Shown here one piece after another: positions 11,849-28,801 of a DNA stretch of 64,000 nucleotides. The notes beneath the pieces are model-generated. The model saw only the letters and a list, made by a program, of their open reading frames with translations, searched no databases and was not told where the DNA came from. Position numbers and translations under genes: made by a program. Each line of letters starts with the position of its first letter. Within the stretch, counting starts at the first letter, position 1. The DNA comes from Rhodocyclaceae bacterium (GTDB lineage: Bacteria; Pseudomonadota; Gammaproteobacteria; Burkholderiales; Rhodocyclaceae): the NCBI GenBank assembly GCA_013426785.1, contig JACDZI010000004.1:1-64000 (forward strand), in the 5' to 3' direction.

Positions 11849-12676
11849 TTAGCGCTTATGACGGCGCTGGACAATCATATTGTCGGTGCGCTTGTTGCTG
11901 CGAGTACGATAGCCTTTAGTCGGTTGTCCCCACGGACTCACCGGTACCCGGCCTTCGCCTGTACGACCTTCACCACCCCCATGCGGGTGGTCGATCGGGT
12001 TCATTGCTGTACCGCGAACTGTTGGGCGAATACCGCGCCAGCGATTAGCTCCCGCCTTGCCAATCTTACGAAGGTTGTTTTCTTCATTACCTACCTCGCC
12101 GATCGTGGCACGGCACTCGATATGGACACGCCGGATTTCACCTGAGCGCAAACGAACCTGAGCATAAGTGCCTTCGCGCGCCAACAACTGGACTGAAGTA
12201 CCTGCTGCGCGTGCCATTTGGGCTCCCTTACCAGGCATCATCTCTATGCAGTGAATTGTGCTGCCGACAGGAATATTGCGAATCGGCAGAGAATTTCCCG
12301 ACTTGATGGGAGCTTCTGGGCCACTCATAATCTCTTGCCCTACGACCATGCCCTTGGCAGCAATGATGTAACGACGCTCACCATCTGCGTAGCACAGCAA
12401 TGCGATATTGGCCGAGCGATTCGGGTCGTACTCCAGGCGCTCGACCTTAGCAACGATCCCGTCCTTGTTGCGCTTGAAGTCGATGACCCGATAGTGTTGT
12501 TTATGACCACCCCCTTGGTGGCGTGTCGTAATATGGCCGTGATTGTTGCGTCCAGCCTTGCTGGTCTGCTTTTCGGTGAGCGCATCAAATGGCCCTCCCT
12601 TGTGCAAACTGGGATTGACAACCTTTACGAGGCCACGTCGCCCGGCAGATGTGGGTTTGACTTTCACCAGCGCCAT
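11849..12676 (-). CDS. rplB: 50S ribosomal protein L2
   Basis: [20 protein letters not shown] ... [14 protein letters not shown]. Confidence 0.99.
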   Translation of the reverse strand: MALVKVKPTSAGRRGLVKVVNPSLHKGGPFDALTEKQTSKAGRNNHGHITTRHQGGGHKQHYRVIDFKRNKDGIVAKVERLEYDPNRSANIALLCYADGERRYIIAAKGMVVGQEIMSGPEAPIKSGNSLPIRNIPVGSTIHCIEMMPGKGAQMARAAGTSVQLLAREGTYAQVRLRSGEIRRVHIECRATIGEVGNEENNLRKIGKAGANRWRGIRPTVRGTAMNPIDHPHGGGEGRTGEGRVPVSPWGQPTKGYRTRSNKRTDNMIVQRRHKR

Positions 12677-12991
12677 TTATGCAACCCCCTCTGCAAAATT
12701 GATTTCCTGACCAGACTCAAGCGAAACAAATGCTTTGCGCACATCGCTACGACGCCCCATGGTGCGCCCCACGCGCTTGACCTTTCCTTTGGCATTGGCG
12801 ACCTGGACCGCATTCACACGCACCTTGAAGAGCATCTCAACAGCTGCCTTGATTTCCGGCTTGGTTGCATCGGGAGCAACAACAAATACAACCTGATTAT
12901 TCTTTTCAGCGAGCATAGTGGCCTTCTCGGAAATCTGGGGGGCCAGTAGCACCTGATACAGACGTTCTTGCTTGAATTGGATTGCATTCAT
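12677..12991 (-). CDS. rplW: 50S ribosomal protein L23
   Basis: [30 protein letters not shown]. Confidence 0.99.
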   Translation of the reverse strand: MNAIQFKQERLYQVLLAPQISEKATMLAEKNNQVVFVVAPDATKPEIKAAVEMLFKVRVNAVQVANAKGKVKRVGRTMGRRSDVRKAFVSLESGQEINFAEGVA

Positions 12992-13620
12992 CCCAGCAGC
13001 TCCTCAAGTTTGGTCACGGCACCCTTGGTAATCAGTACGCGCGGAAAACGAATCAAGGAAAGGGGATCTGCCTGTTTCGGCTCAAGAACGAGCAGGTTCG
13101 GCAAATTACGGGAAGCCAGCATTAGATTGTCATCAAGATTGTCAGTAACCAGCAGAGCAGACTCAATCCCAAGTTCTTTCAGCTTTATTGCAACCAAGCG
13201 AGTCTTTGGCGCTTCTACAGTGAAGCTTTCTACAACCGTAAGACGATCTTCGCGCGCAAGTTGCGAGAGGATGGCCACTAAACCTGCACGATACATCTTG
13301 CGGTTAACCTTGTGAGTGAAGTTTTCTTCAGGTGAGCTTGGGAAAGCACGACCACCGCTACGCCACAGGGGGCTCGATGTCATGCCAATACGAGCCCTAC
13401 CAGTACCTTTCTGTTTCCATGGCTTTTTGGTGCTATGTTTGACTTCCCCTCGCGTCAACTGAGCACGGTTACCGGCGCGCGCATTAGCTTGATAGGCAAC
13501 CACTAGTTGATGCACCAATGCCTCGTTGTAATCGCGACCAAACAAGCCTTCTGATACGCTGACTGTAGTAACAGCCTGACCTTGCTCATTAATTAATTTT
13601 AGTTCCATAGACGCGCTCAC
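12988..13620 (-). CDS. rplD: 50S ribosomal protein L4
   Basis: [39 protein letters not shown]. Confidence 0.99.
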   Translation of the reverse strand: MSASMELKLINEQGQAVTTVSVSEGLFGRDYNEALVHQLVVAYQANARAGNRAQLTRGEVKHSTKKPWKQKGTGRARIGMTSSPLWRSGGRAFPSSPEENFTHKVNRKMYRAGLVAILSQLAREDRLTVVESFTVEAPKTRLVAIKLKELGIESALLVTDNLDDNLMLASRNLPNLLVLEPKQADPLSLIRFPRVLITKGAVTKLEELLG

Positions 13621-14270
13621 ATATCTGAGCCGGCAGCTTTGACTGCAGGACGAACCACGACATCACCACCGCGAGCACCCGGCACAGCGCCTTTAATCAA
13701 AAGAAGTTGGCGGGCTTCATCAACTCTGACCACTTCAAGATTTTGGGTGGTACGACGAACATCCCCTAGATGACCGGCCATACGCTTTCCGGGGAACACA
13801 CGACCCGGATCCTGCGCCATGCCGATCGAACCAGGTGCGTTATGTGACACCGAGTTGCCGTGAGAAGCGCGGTTGGACGAAAAATGATGTCGCTTAATCG
13901 AACCCGCGAAGCCTTTTCCAATCGTGGTTCCGGTGATGTCAACCTTTTGACCGACTGTAAAAAGGGCCACATTCAGTGCATCACCCGGCTTGAAGCCAGT
14001 GGCACCTGACTCGGGAATGGTGAATTCCATCAGTGCTGCGCCGGCCTCCACACCCGCTTTCGCGAAGTGGCCGGCTTCCGGCTTGGCAACACGCGAGACA
14101 CGGCGTTTTCCAAAGGTAACTTGGATGGCGGAATAACCATCCTTAGCCTGTGTCTTGACTTGCGCAATTCTGTTGTTCGACACGTCGAGCACCGTCACCG
14201 GAACGCTAGAACCATCCTCGGTAAAGATGCGCGTCATGCCGACCTTGCGCCCTACAAGTCCTAAACCCAT
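13617..14270 (-). CDS. rplC: 50S ribosomal protein L3
   Basis: [30 protein letters not shown]. Confidence 0.99.
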   Translation of the reverse strand: MGLGLVGRKVGMTRIFTEDGSSVPVTVLDVSNNRIAQVKTQAKDGYSAIQVTFGKRRVSRVAKPEAGHFAKAGVEAGAALMEFTIPESGATGFKPGDALNVALFTVGQKVDITGTTIGKGFAGSIKRHHFSSNRASHGNSVSHNAPGSIGMAQDPGRVFPGKRMAGHLGDVRRTTQNLEVVRVDEARQLLLIKGAVPGARGGDVVVRPAVKAAGSDM

Positions 14271-14356
14271 TGTTTTCTCCTAAATCCGGCTACGATTGGC
14301 CGGGTAGTTACACCAAAAACTGTCAGCCGGCTAGACCGACCACTTGCAAGCAACGG

Positions 14357-14668
14357 CTACTGCAATTTAATTTCCACATCAACGCCTGCTGGAAGATCTA
14401 GCTTCATCAAAGCATCGACAGTCTTATCCGTCGGATCAATGATGTCCATGAGACGAAGGTGGGTTCGAATTTCGAATTGATCTCGTGACGTCTTATTGAC
14501 GTGCGGGGAACGGAGGAGGTTGAATCGCTCTATCCTAGTAGGCAACGGAACCGGGCCTCGCACAACCGCGCCAGTTCGCTTTGCAGTATCCACAATCTCC
14601 ATGGCTGATTGGTCAATCAACCGATAGTCAAAAGCTTTCAGTCGAATGCGGATTTTCTGGTTTTGCAT
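14357..14668 (-). CDS. rpsJ: 30S ribosomal protein S10
   Basis: [34 protein letters not shown]. Confidence 0.99.
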   Translation of the reverse strand: MQNQKIRIRLKAFDYRLIDQSAMEIVDTAKRTGAVVRGPVPLPTRIERFNLLRSPHVNKTSRDQFEIRTHLRLMDIIDPTDKTVDALMKLDLPAGVDVEIKLQ

Positions 14669-14703
14669 GTTTGATCCTCAAAGAGCAAGCGCCTTGCGGC
14701 GAC

Positions 14704-14740
14704 AAAAAACGAAAGGGCGGAATTATCCTGCCCTTTCGTT
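14704..14740 (-). terminator. Intrinsic terminator downstream of the first tuf copy
   Basis: Minus strand ACGAAAGGGC-AGGATAATTCC-GCCCTTTCGT followed by TTTTT. Confidence 0.85.
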
Positions 14741-14750
14741 AGAAAAGCAA
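14722..14750 (-). promoter_or_regulatory. Candidate sigma70 promoter for the S10 operon, TTGCTT-N17-GATAAT, with the -10 lying in the loop of the tuf terminator
   Basis: -35 at 14750..14745, -10 at 14727..14722 on the minus strand. Confidence 0.6.
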
Positions 14751-14754
14751 CAGA

Positions 14755-15945
14755 TTACTCGACGATTTTTGCGACGACGCCGGCGCCGACGGTACGGCCA
14801 CCTTCGCGGATGGCGAAGCGCAGTCCGTCTTCCATCGCGATCGGCGCAATCAGCTTCACCGTCATCTGCACGTTGTCACCCGGCATCACCATCTCGATCC
14901 CCGCCGGCAGTTCGCACGCCCCGGTCACGTCCGTCGTCCGAAAGTAGAACTGCGGACGGTAGCCGTTGAAGAACGGGGTATGACGGCCACCTTCGTCCTT
15001 CGACAGAACATAGACTTCGGCGACGAAATGAGTGTGCGGGGTGATGGAGCCCGGCTTGGCCAGCACCTGACCACGCTCAACTTCTTCACGCTTGGTACCG
15101 CGCAGCAGCACGCCGACGTTGTCGCCCGCCTGCCCCTGGTCGAGCAGCTTGCGGAACATTTCGACACCGGTACAGGTGGTCTTGACGGTGGGACGGATAC
15201 CGACGATTTCAATTTCTTCGCCAACCTTGACGACGCCACGCTCAACCCGACCGGTCACGACAGTGCCGCGACCTGAGATGGAGAAGACGTCTTCGATGGG
15301 CATCAGGAAGGGTTTGTCGATGGCGCGCTCGGGGGTGGGAATGTAGCTATCCAGCGCTTCCGCCAACTGAAGAATGGCCAACTCGCCGAGTTCGCCTTTG
15401 TCGCCTTCCATGGCCTTCAGGGCGGAACCCTTGACGATCGGGATGTCGTCGCCCGGAAAGTCGTACTTGCTGAGCAGTTCGCGCACTTCCATTTCGACGA
15501 GTTCGAGCAGTTCGGCATCGTCCACCATGTCGCACTTGTTCATGAAGACGATGATAAAGGGGACACCGACCTGACGGGCCAGCAGGATGTGTTCACGAGT
15601 CTGCGGCATCGGGCCGTCAGCGGCCGAAACCACCAAGATCGCACCGTCCATCTGGGCAGCACCCGTGATCATGTTCTTGACGTAGTCAGCATGCCCCGGA
15701 CAGTCAACGTGCGCATAGTGACGGTTTGCCGTCTCGTATTCAACGTGCGCCGTGTTGATGGTGATGCCCCGCGCCTTCTCTTCCGGCGCTGCATCAATCT
15801 GGTCGTAGGCCTTCGCCTCCCCACCAAACTTCGCCGACAGCACCGATGTGATCGCCGCCGTCAACGTCGTCTTGCCATGATCCACGTGCCCAATCGTCCC
15901 CACATTCACATGCGGCTTCGTTCGCTCAAATTTGCCTTTTGCCAT
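14755..15945 (-). CDS. tuf: Elongation factor Tu (copy in the str operon)
   Basis: [33 protein letters not shown]. Confidence 0.99.
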   Translation of the reverse strand: MAKGKFERTKPHVNVGTIGHVDHGKTTLTAAITSVLSAKFGGEAKAYDQIDAAPEEKARGITINTAHVEYETANRHYAHVDCPGHADYVKNMITGAAQMDGAILVVSAADGPMPQTREHILLARQVGVPFIIVFMNKCDMVDDAELLELVEMEVRELLSKYDFPGDDIPIVKGSALKAMEGDKGELGELAILQLAEALDSYIPTPERAIDKPFLMPIEDVFSISGRGTVVTGRVERGVVKVGEEIEIVGIRPTVKTTCTGVEMFRKLLDQGQAGDNVGVLLRGTKREEVERGQVLAKPGSITPHTHFVAEVYVLSKDEGGRHTPFFNGYRPQFYFRTTDVTGACELPAGIEMVMPGDNVQMTVKLIAPIAMEDGLRFAIREGGRTVGAGVVAKIVE

Positions 15946-15968
15946 TTCGATTCCTTAAAAGAACAATG

Positions 15969-18062
15969 TTACTTCTTGTTGATGACGGCTTCGGCGACGT
16001 TCTTCGGCGCCTCGCTGTAGTGCTTGAATTCCATTGAATAGGTGGCACGCCCCTGTGAAAGGGAACGCAACTGAGTGGAATAACCGAACATTTCCGCCAA
16101 GGGAACCTCGGCTTTGATCGCCTTGATGCCACCAGGCAAATCTTCCATGCCTTGTATCATGCCACGACGACCGGAAAGATCACCCATAACATTACCCATG
16201 TAATCTTCGGGGGTTTCCACTTCAACAGCCATCATAGGTTCGAGTAGTACCGGACTAGCCTTGCGCATGGCATCCTTGAATGCCATTGAGGCGGCCATTT
16301 TAAATGCATTCTCGTTCGAATCAACATCATGGTACGAGCCGTCGAAGAGTGTTACCTTGACATCCACAACCGGGAAGCCAGCAAGTACGCCGTTAGGCAA
16401 GGTTTCCTGCAAGCCCTTATCTACCGCAGGAATGTACTCGCGAGGAACTGTCCCACCCTTAATGGCATCAACAAACTCATAACCCTTGCCTTGCTCGTTC
16501 GGCTCTAACTTGATCCAAACGTGACCATATTGACCTCGGCCACCAGATTGTTTGACGAATTTACCTTCTTGCTCAACCGCCTTACGAATTGCTTCGCGAT
16601 AAGCCACTTGAGGCGCACCAACATTCGCCTCAACGTTGAATTCGCGCTTCATTCGATCAACAATAATCTCCAAGTGCAACTCACCCATACCGGAGATAAT
16701 GGTCTGACCAGACTCTTCGTCAGTCCGCACACGGAACGATGGATCTTCTTGAGCCAAGCGATTAAGCGCTATACCCATTTTCTCCTGGTCGGCCTTGGTC
16801 TTCGGCTCAACAGCAACGTGAATGACAGGCTCCGGGAAAATCATCCGCTCAAGAATAATCGGAGCATCTGGGTCGCACAAGGTCTCACCAGTTGTTACTT
16901 CTTTCAGCCCGACGCAAGCAGCGATGTCACCGGCGAGGACTTCCTTGATCTCTTCACGATTATTGGCATGCATTTGGAGAATGCGGCCAATACGCTCTTT
17001 TTTCCCCTTAACCGGGTTATACACCGTTGAGCCAGAAGCCAAAACACCGGAATAGACACGGATAAAGGTAAGCTGGCCCACGTAAGGATCAGTCATCAGC
17101 TTGAATGCTAGAGCCGAGAATTTCTCGGTGTCGTTGGCGCTTCGCGAAACTTCCCGATCGCTTTCATCAAGGCCGTCGACAGGAGGTATATCAACCGGTG
17201 AGGGAAGCAACTCGACCACAGCGTCAAGCATGCGCTGTACACCCTTATTCTTGAAAGCGGTACCACAGAGCATCGGCTGAATTTCGCAAGCGATGGTTCT
17301 TGTACGAAGGCCAAGCTTGATTTTATCTTCGGATAACTCACCCGCTTCGAGATACTCATTCATCAACTCTTCGGTAGCTTCAGCAGCGGCCTCAACCATT
17401 TGCCCACGCCAAGTCTTGGCAGTCTCCAGAAGTTCAGCCGGGATTTCACGGTAGTCGAACTTCATACCCTGGGATGCCTCATCCCAAATGATCGCCTTCA
17501 TCTTGATAAGGTCGACCACTCCGGTAAAGGAGTCTTCAGAGCCAATCGGGATCACAATGGGAACCGGCGTCGCGCTGAGCCTGGTCTTCATCTGCTCAAC
17601 GACCTTGAAGAAGTTGGCGCCGGTACGATCCATCTTGTTAACAAATGCAAGGCGCGGCACCTTGTACTTGTTAGCCTGACGCCACACAGTTTCAGACTGC
17701 GGTTGCACCCCGCCGACCGCACAATAAACCATGCAAGCACCATCCAGCACCCGCATCGAACGCTCAACCTCAATAGTGAAGTCAACGTGCCCCGGAGTGT
17801 CAATGATATTCAGACGATGCTCCGGGAATGACATGTCCATGCCTTTCCAGAAGCAAGTTGTAGCAGCAGAAGTAATGGTGATGCCGCGTTCCTGCTCCTG
17901 CTCCATCCAGTCCATCGTCGCCGCACCATCATGCACTTCACCGATCTTGTGATTAACCCCAGTGTAGAAAAGAATACGCTCGGTCGTCGTGGTCTTGCCT
18001 GCGTCAATATGCGCAGAAATACCTATGTTGCGATAGCGCTCAATGGGAGTCTTGCGGGCCAC
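15969..18062 (-). CDS. fusA: Elongation factor G
   Basis: [46 protein letters not shown]. Confidence 0.99.
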   Translation of the reverse strand: MARKTPIERYRNIGISAHIDAGKTTTTERILFYTGVNHKIGEVHDGAATMDWMEQEQERGITITSAATTCFWKGMDMSFPEHRLNIIDTPGHVDFTIEVERSMRVLDGACMVYCAVGGVQPQSETVWRQANKYKVPRLAFVNKMDRTGANFFKVVEQMKTRLSATPVPIVIPIGSEDSFTGVVDLIKMKAIIWDEASQGMKFDYREIPAELLETAKTWRGQMVEAAAEATEELMNEYLEAGELSEDKIKLGLRTRTIACEIQPMLCGTAFKNKGVQRMLDAVVELLPSPVDIPPVDGLDESDREVSRSANDTEKFSALAFKLMTDPYVGQLTFIRVYSGVLASGSTVYNPVKGKKERIGRILQMHANNREEIKEVLAGDIAACVGLKEVTTGETLCDPDAPIILERMIFPEPVIHVAVEPKTKADQEKMGIALNRLAQEDPSFRVRTDEESGQTIISGMGELHLEIIVDRMKREFNVEANVGAPQVAYREAIRKAVEQEGKFVKQSGGRGQYGHVWIKLEPNEQGKGYEFVDAIKGGTVPREYIPAVDKGLQETLPNGVLAGFPVVDVKVTLFDGSYHDVDSNENAFKMAASMAFKDAMRKASPVLLEPMMAVEVETPEDYMGNVMGDLSGRRGMIQGMEDLPGGIKAIKAEVPLAEMFGYSTQLRSLSQGRATYSMEFKHYSEAPKNVAEAVINKK

Positions 18063-18176
18063 TTGTTTTACCTGTCTCTCTACATCCGGCCATCATGCCC
18101 CCAAAGGCGCTGTATAGATGGCCAGATTATCCACAAAGCCAACCGGCAACTTGGCCGGCAGCACAATATAGTCAAA

Positions 18177-18647
18177 TTAAAACCGGAAATGCGAGAAGGC
18201 CTTGTTGGCCTCAGCCATTCTGTGTACTTCTTCGCGCTTTTTCATGGCAGCGCCACGACCTTCCGAGGCTTCGAGCAACTCAGTTGCCAACCTCTGATCC
18301 ATCGACTTCTCGCTACGCTTGCGTGCCGCCTCACGAATCCAGCGCATCGAAAGGGCAAGACGTCGCGATGGACGTACCTCGACAGGCACCTGATAATTAG
18401 CGCCGCCTACCCGACGACTTTTAACTTCGACGACCGGCTTGACATTATTGATCGCTAGCGAAAAGACCTCTACCGGATCCTTTCCACTCTTCTTGGAGAT
18501 CACACTAAATGCACCATAGACAATGTGCTCGGCAACCGATTTTTTTCCGCTCGCCATGATGACATTAACAAACTTGGAAACCTCGATATTGCCAAATTTA
18601 GGATCAGGCAGGATATCGCGCTTAGGAACTTCTCTACGACGGGGCAT
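18177..18647 (-). CDS. rpsG: 30S ribosomal protein S7
   Basis: [31 protein letters not shown]. Confidence 0.99.
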   Translation of the reverse strand: MPRRREVPKRDILPDPKFGNIEVSKFVNVIMASGKKSVAEHIVYGAFSVISKKSGKDPVEVFSLAINNVKPVVEVKSRRVGGANYQVPVEVRPSRRLALSMRWIREAARKRSEKSMDQRLATELLEASEGRGAAMKKREEVHRMAEANKAFSHFRF

Positions 18648-18678
18648 AAGACAACCTCTCTAACCAATCAAATAAGGC

Positions 18679-19056
18679 TTAAGCCTTCTTGGGACGCTTA
18701 GCGCCATACTTGGAACGGCTCTGCTTGCGATCCTTGACACCCTGAGTATCAAGGCTTCCACGCACGACGTGGTAACGAACACCCGGTAGATCCTTGACAC
18801 GCCCCCCACGAATCAGAACAACGGAGTGCTCCTGAAGATTATGCCCTTCACCACCAATGTATGAGATAACCTCGAATCCGTTGGTCAAGCGAACCTTGGC
18901 AACCTTACGTAAAGCAGAGTTAGGTTTTTTCGGTGTCGTTGTGTAAACGCGGGTACATACGCCACGCTTAGCTGGACAACTTTCCAGTGCAGGGACCTTA
19001 CTTTTCGTCTTTTCCGCTTGACGCGGCTTGCGTACAAGCTGATTAATGGTCGGCAT
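18679..19056 (-). CDS. rpsL: 30S ribosomal protein S12
   Basis: [13 protein letters not shown] ... [34 protein letters not shown]. Confidence 0.99.
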   Translation of the reverse strand: MPTINQLVRKPRQAEKTKSKVPALESCPAKRGVCTRVYTTTPKKPNSALRKVAKVRLTNGFEVISYIGGEGHNLQEHSVVLIRGGRVKDLPGVRYHVVRGSLDTQGVKDRKQSRSKYGAKRPKKA

Positions 19057-19133
19057 AGCTATCGTTCCTGATTCGTCTATCGCTCAAATTACTCTTGTTT
19101 CGGCCACTGACAAAGGCGCAAAAAAGAGGCGGA

Positions 19134-19162
19134 ATTATATTGATGAGATCATCCGGCGTCAA
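19134..19162 (-). promoter_or_regulatory. Near-consensus sigma70 promoter for the str operon: TTGACG-N17-TATAAT
   Basis: -35 at 19162..19157 (contains the rpoC stop codon), -10 at 19139..19134 on the minus strand. Confidence 0.8.
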
Positions 19163-22100
19163 CTTACTTGCTCGCCTGATCCCTCATTTTCTAATGTCAT
19201 TGTTTCAATGGTGTTGCCAGGATAATCTTCTGCGGTGCTTTGCATGCGTCGATTGCGGTGATATGCAAGACCGGTACCAGCAGGAATCAGTCGTCCGACA
19301 ATAACGTTTTCCTTGAGGCCTCGTAGTTCGTCACGCTTGCCCATGATCGCCGCTTCGGTCAGGACACGCGTGGTCTCTTGGAAGGATGCAGCAGATATGA
19401 ATGAATCGGTGGACAGGCTGGCCTTGGTAATACCCAGCAACATGTACTGAAACTCAGCTGGCCGCTTGTCCCCGGCGATCAATCGGTCATTTTCGTCTAA
19501 TACATCGGAGCGCTCCACCTGCTCTTCTCGAATGAAACGAGACTCACCTGGTTCGATAATGACAACACGGCGCAACATTTGGCGAACAATCACTTCAATA
19601 TGCTTGTCGTTGATCTTCACCCCCTGCAATCGATAGACATCCTGTACTTCATCAATGATGTAACGCGCCAGCTCTTCAACACCCTTCAAGCGAAGGATGT
19701 CATGGGGATCTACAGGGCCATCAACGATCACCTCGCCTTTATTGACCACTTGCCCGTCATGAGCCATCACATGCTTGTCTTTCGGGATTAAGTACTCATG
19801 GGCAGTGCCGTCCAGTTCGGTAATGATCAGGCGTTGCTTGCCCTTGGTGTCCTTGCCAAATGACACGGACCCAGTTACCTCAGCCAGCATGCCTGCGTCT
19901 TTCGGAGAGCGCGCCTCAAACAGTTCAGCAACGCGAGGCAAGCCGCCGGTAATATCACGGGTCTTCACTGACTCCTGCGGAATCCTCGCAAGAACTTCAC
20001 CTACACTGACTGTCTGGCCATCCTTGACAGTGATGATCGACCCGACGTGGAAGGTAATGGCAACGGAGTGATCGGTTCCATGAATCTTGACCTCCTGGCC
20101 TGCCTCATCAAGTAACTTCACTTGAGGCCGCAGACCTTTCGCCTGTGCCTTGGCCCCGCGTTTCGGGTCAATCACCACCAAGGTAGTTAGGCCGGTCACC
20201 TCATCCATCTGCTCGGCGACGGTGACACCTTTCTCAACGTTTTCGAAGCGGACAAGACCCGCATATTCTGTAACGATCGGACGTGTGTGCGGATCCCAGT
20301 TTGCCAATTGGGCACCTGGCTTCACGGACACACCATCTGCAACTAACAGGGTTGCCCCGTAGGGAACCTTGTGACGCTCCCGCTCACGGCCATGGTCATC
20401 GGCAATCAACACCTCCGCAGATCTGGCGATAACAATTTTCTCATTCTTCGGGTTAGATACATAGCGCATCGTCGCAGAAAAGCGAATCGTGCCTGCACTT
20501 TTCGCTTCAATCTGGCTTTGTGCTGCGGCACGCGAAGCGGCACCGCCGACGTGGAATGTTCGCATCGTCAGCTGCGTACCCGGTTCGCCGATGGACTGGG
20601 CTGCAATCACACCCACTGCCTCACCGGCATTGACGAGCGAACCACGTCCCAAATCACGACCATAGCACTTTGCACATAATCCGTAACGCGTCTCGCACGA
20701 CAATGGTGTCCGCACCGTAACCTCATCTATGCCGAGCCTCTCGATCATATCGACGGCGTCCTCGTCAAGAAGAGTTCCCGTGGGAAAAATCACATCCTGA
20801 GTGTCGGGATGAACGACATCAGTGATAACAACCCTGCCAAGGATGCGCTCTCGCAATGGCTCCACTACCTCTCCACCTTCAACCAAAGCCTTCATGGCGA
20901 AACCAAAGGTGGTACCACAATCATCTTCAGTGACAACCAGATCCTGCGTCACATCTACCAGACGGCGGGTCAGATACCCCGAGTTGGCGGTCTTCAAAGC
21001 GGTGTCAGCCAGACCTTTTCGTGCACCGTGGGTAGAGATAAAGTACTGGAGAACATTCAGACCTTCGCGGAAATTGGTAGTAATCGGTGTTTCAATGATC
21101 GAACCGTCCGGCTTAGCCATCAGGCCGCGCATACCGGCCAATTGACGGATTTGAGCTGCGGAACCGCGCGCACCGGAGTCGGCCATCATATAAATCGAGT
21201 TGAATGAATCCTGAGTAACCTCCTTACCCGTGACATCTTTGACCCGCTGGTGTTGTAACTGATCCATCATCGCCTTGGCAACCTGATCGCCAGCACGCCC
21301 CCATATATCGACGACCTTGTTGTAACGCTCACCAACAGTAACCAATCCTGAGGTGTATTGCTTTTCAATTTCTTTTACCTCGACTTCGGCCGCCTCAATG
21401 ATGCCTTGCTTCTGTCCAGGCACCAGCATGTCATCAATGCAAATTGAAATACCGCCACGCGTTGCAAGGCGGAAGCCAGCCTGCATCAGTTTGTCGGCAA
21501 ACACCACCGTGTCTTTCAAGCCGCAACGACGGAAGCTCTCGTCGATCAGTTTGGAGATCTCCTTTTTCTTGAGCGGCTTGTCGATAACCTTGAAGGGCAA
21601 GCCCTTTGGGAGAATTTCGGAGAGGATGGCACGGCCTGCTGTCGTGGAATAGCGCACGAATTTTTCACGCCACTGATCGCCGTCACGCTCATATTCCCGA
21701 AGCCGCACCGAGACCCGTGCGTGCAAATCGACATGGCGCGACTCAACTCCACGCAAGACTTCGGAAACGTCGACAAAAGACATCCCGGTTCCTTTAGCCG
21801 CTGCATTCTCGCGGGAGGCGTAATAAAGACCAAGTACGACGTCCTGGGACGGCACAATGATTGGAGCACCGTTTGCTGGCGACAGCACGTTGTTCGATGC
21901 CAACATCAAAGTGCGCGCTTCCATTTGAGCTTCCAATGATAAAGGAACGTGCACGGCCATCTGGTCACCATCAAAGTCAGCGTTGAAGGCCGTACAAACC
22001 AGCGGGTGTAACTGGATGGCCTTGCCCTCAATCAGCACCGGCTCGAAGGCCTGAATGCCAAGGCGGTGCAGCGTCGGCGCACGGTTGAGGAGAACTGGAT

Positions 22101-23355
22101 GCTCGCGGATGACTTCTTCAAGAATGTCCCAGACAACGGCAGTCTCAGCTTCAACTTCTTTCTTCGCCGCCTTGATCGTGCTGGCTACACCCATCTTTTC
22201 GAGACGCTCGAATATGAAAGGCTTGAATAATTCGAGGGCCATCTTCTTCGGCAGGCCACATTGGTGCAGTTTCAACTGTGGGCCGACAACGATGACTGAG
22301 CGGCCCGAATAGTCAACCCGCTTGCCCAGCAGGTTCTGGCGGAAGCGCCCCCCCTTACCCTTGATCATGTCAGCCAGTGACTTCAGCGGACGCTTATTCG
22401 CACCAGTCATGGCTTTGCCACGACGACCGTTGTCCAGCAGTGAATCCACTGCCTCCTGCAACATACGTTTCTCGTTGCGAACGATGATGTCTGGTGCCTT
22501 TAGCTCCAGAAGACGCTTAAGACGATTGTTGCGATTGATCACGCGACGATACAAGTCGTTGAGATCGGAAGTCGCGAAACGTCCGCCATCAAGGGGTACT
22601 AGTGGACGGAGATCCGGGGGAAGCACCGGCAACACTTCGAGAATCATCCACTCCGGCTTGATACCGGATTGTGTGAATGCCTCAAGAATCTTCAGGCGCT
22701 TCGCGAATTTTTTGATTTTCGCTTCTGAGCCGGTAGTCTCGAGTTCGCTGCGCAATGTTTCGATTTCGCGCTTGATATCAAGGGTGCGCAGCAATTCACG
22801 CACGCCTTCTGCCCCCATAACTGCCGTGAAATCGTCACCGTACTCTTCGACCTTCGCCAAGTAGTCGTCTTCAGTCAGCAACTGCGCGCGGTTTAACGGC
22901 GTCATTCCTGGATCTACAACAACGAAGGCCTCGAAATACAGGACGCGCTCAATGTCGCGCAAGGTCATGTCAAGCACCATGCCCAAACGACTGGGCAAGC
23001 TCTTCAGGAACCAGATATGCGCAGTGGGCGAGGCTAGTTCGATATGTCCCATGCGCTCGCGACGTACTTTGGCCTGGGTGACTTCGACTCCGCATTTCTC
23101 GCAGATGACGCCGCGATGCTTGAGGCGCTTGTACTTGCCGCACAGGCACTCATAGTCCTTGACCGGGCCAAAAATCTTGGCGCAAAACAGGCCATCGCGC
23201 TCGGGCTTGAAAGTACGGTAGTTGATGGTCTCTGGTTTTTTGACCTCGCCATATGACCAAGACCGAATTTTTTCAGGGGACGCGAGACTGATGGTGATCG
23301 CGTCGAACTCCTCTTCCTGCGTGACTTGCTTGAACAGATCGAGCAGTGCTTTCAT
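19159..23355 (-). CDS. rpoC: DNA-directed RNA polymerase subunit beta'
   Basis: 1398 aa; [12 protein letters not shown] catalytic motif. Confidence 0.99.
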   Translation of the reverse strand: MKALLDLFKQVTQEEEFDAITISLASPEKIRSWSYGEVKKPETINYRTFKPERDGLFCAKIFGPVKDYECLCGKYKRLKHRGVICEKCGVEVTQAKVRRERMGHIELASPTAHIWFLKSLPSRLGMVLDMTLRDIERVLYFEAFVVVDPGMTPLNRAQLLTEDDYLAKVEEYGDDFTAVMGAEGVRELLRTLDIKREIETLRSELETTGSEAKIKKFAKRLKILEAFTQSGIKPEWMILEVLPVLPPDLRPLVPLDGGRFATSDLNDLYRRVINRNNRLKRLLELKAPDIIVRNEKRMLQEAVDSLLDNGRRGKAMTGANKRPLKSLADMIKGKGGRFRQNLLGKRVDYSGRSVIVVGPQLKLHQCGLPKKMALELFKPFIFERLEKMGVASTIKAAKKEVEAETAVVWDILEEVIREHPVLLNRAPTLHRLGIQAFEPVLIEGKAIQLHPLVCTAFNADFDGDQMAVHVPLSLEAQMEARTLMLASNNVLSPANGAPIIVPSQDVVLGLYYASRENAAAKGTGMSFVDVSEVLRGVESRHVDLHARVSVRLREYERDGDQWREKFVRYSTTAGRAILSEILPKGLPFKVIDKPLKKKEISKLIDESFRRCGLKDTVVFADKLMQAGFRLATRGGISICIDDMLVPGQKQGIIEAAEVEVKEIEKQYTSGLVTVGERYNKVVDIWGRAGDQVAKAMMDQLQHQRVKDVTGKEVTQDSFNSIYMMADSGARGSAAQIRQLAGMRGLMAKPDGSIIETPITTNFREGLNVLQYFISTHGARKGLADTALKTANSGYLTRRLVDVTQDLVVTEDDCGTTFGFAMKALVEGGEVVEPLRERILGRVVITDVVHPDTQDVIFPTGTLLDEDAVDMIERLGIDEVTVRTPLSCETRYGLCAKCYGRDLGRGSLVNAGEAVGVIAAQSIGEPGTQLTMRTFHVGGAASRAAAQSQIEAKSAGTIRFSATMRYVSNPKNEKIVIARSAEVLIADDHGRERERHKVPYGATLLVADGVSVKPGAQLANWDPHTRPIVTEYAGLVRFENVEKGVTVAEQMDEVTGLTTLVVIDPKRGAKAQAKGLRPQVKLLDEAGQEVKIHGTDHSVAITFHVGSIITVKDGQTVSVGEVLARIPQESVKTRDITGGLPRVAELFEARSPKDAGMLAEVTGSVSFGKDTKGKQRLIITELDGTAHEYLIPKDKHVMAHDGQVVNKGEVIVDGPVDPHDILRLKGVEELARYIIDEVQDVYRLQGVKINDKHIEVIVRQMLRRVVIIEPGESRFIREEQVERSDVLDENDRLIAGDKRPAEFQYMLLGITKASLSTDSFISAASFQETTRVLTEAAIMGKRDELRGLKENVIVGRLIPAGTGLAYHRNRRMQSTAEDYPGNTIETMTLENEGSGEQVS

Positions 23356-23386
23356 GGGTTAACTCCTGTCGCGGGTCGAGGTTTGA

Positions 23387-27490
<4,104 letters not shown>

Positions 27491-27607
27491 TTTCGCTCCG
27501 ACAGTCAGGGTTCAGGGATCAGGCATCCGCACTGTGCGGCATGTCCGAATCACTGATCGCTAAAACCTGAGCCGTTCTAGTTGATGAAACAAACAGAAAT
27601 ACAAATA

Positions 27608-27635
27608 GGCTGGCGACCCCGTAGGGCAGCCAGCC
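27608..27635 (-). terminator. Hairpin in the rplL-rpoB intergenic region, candidate partial terminator/attenuator
   Basis: GGCTGGC ... GCCAGCC stem plus inner CCCC/GGG pairing, followed by T-rich sequence on the minus strand. Confidence 0.5.
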
Positions 27636-27650
27636 CGGTACTCACTACAC

Positions 27651-28025
27651 TTACTTGATCTCGACCTTTGCACCAGCCTCTTCAAGCTGCTTCTTGAGGG
27701 CTTCCGCATCGGCCTTCGAAATGGCTTCCTTGACGGCCTTCGGGGCACCATCAACCAGATCTTTGGCTTCCTTGAGGCCCAGGCCGGTGGCGGCGCGGAC
27801 GACCTTGATGCACTCGACCTTTTTCTCGCCGGCAGCCAACAGCATGACGGTGAACTCGGTCTGCTCTTCCACAGCAGCAGCAGCAGCAGCGGGAGCCACC
27901 ACGGCAACTGCAGCAGCAGCAGCGGAAACACCAAACTTCACTTCCATTTCCTTGATCAATTCCGATAGATCGAGAACGGTCATGCCCGCAATTGCGTCGA
28001 GGATTTCAGCTTTACTAACAGCCAT
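27651..28025 (-). CDS. rplL: 50S ribosomal protein L7/L12 (start trimmed to MAVSKAEIL)
   Basis: [31 protein letters not shown]-type N-terminus, Ala-rich hinge. Confidence 0.98.
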   Translation of the reverse strand: MAVSKAEILDAIAGMTVLDLSELIKEMEVKFGVSAAAAAVAVVAPAAAAAAVEEQTEFTVMLLAAGEKKVECIKVVRAATGLGLKEAKDLVDGAPKAVKEAISKADAEALKKQLEEAGAKVEIK

Positions 28026-28068
28026 GATTACAACTCCTGAATGAATATTTGTATCGATGATAAAACGA

Positions 28069-28599
28069 TTACGCAGCCTCTTTTGCGTCGCGTACGGCAG
28101 CAAGACCCCGGACAAACTTGGTCGGGATTTCGTTGAGCGTACGGACGAACTGGGTGATCGGTGCTTGCATGGTGCCGAGCAGCTTGGACAGCAACTCTTC
28201 GCGACTTGGCAGCGAGGCCAGTGCCTTGACACCTTCTACGTCAATGACGTAGTTGGGCATGGCACCCGCCTTGATGACGAGATGCGGATTGGTCTTGCCA
28301 AAGTCGTGGAGCAATTTGGCAACCGCCACTGGATCCGTGGAAATTCCATAGATCAGCGGGCCAACCATTTTCTCGGCCAGCCCCTCAAACGGCGTGCCAG
28401 CAACAGCACGACGGACAAGGGTATTTTTCAGCACACGCAGATACACACCCGCCTTGCGAGCGTTCGCACGCAAAGCAGTGATATCACCCACTTCGAGACC
28501 ACGGTACTCGGCGACGATAATCGATTGAGCATTCGCAACTTCTGCGGATACCTCTGCGACGACCGCCTTCTTGTCGTCAAGATTGAGACCCACGGTCAA
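28069..28599 (-). CDS. rplJ: 50S ribosomal protein L10
   Basis: [31 protein letters not shown]. Confidence 0.98.
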   Translation of the reverse strand: MTVGLNLDDKKAVVAEVSAEVANAQSIIVAEYRGLEVGDITALRANARKAGVYLRVLKNTLVRRAVAGTPFEGLAEKMVGPLIYGISTDPVAVAKLLHDFGKTNPHLVIKAGAMPNYVIDVEGVKALASLPSREELLSKLLGTMQAPITQFVRTLNEIPTKFVRGLAAVRDAKEAA

Positions 28600-28621
28600 C
28601 TCCTTTCAAACTCCAGCACCG

Positions 28622-28651
28622 AAAAGTCGGCACTGGCGATACGGCGACCTT
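28622..28651 (+). repeat. Palindromic dispersed element copy R1 (intergenic, rplJ leader)
   Basis: AAAAGTCGGCACTGGCGATACGGCGACCTT. Confidence 0.75.
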
Positions 28652-28801
28652 CATTCAAGAATCGAAATTCCCGCGTTCGGGTAACGCCATCTGCGCAGGC
28701 CACCGCAACGATCACCTGTTACGGCACTTAAGTTCTTGCAAACACCTGCGGTCTTTGACAACCCACCGCCTCCATCCAGGCAGGCAACGGCCCAAAGTTC
28801 C

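Noticed and set aside
27527-27539. CCGCACTGTGCGG palindrome in the rpoB leader as a regulator site
   Set aside because: A short palindrome in one place with no known match; could be an RNA hairpin, but evidence is insufficient.
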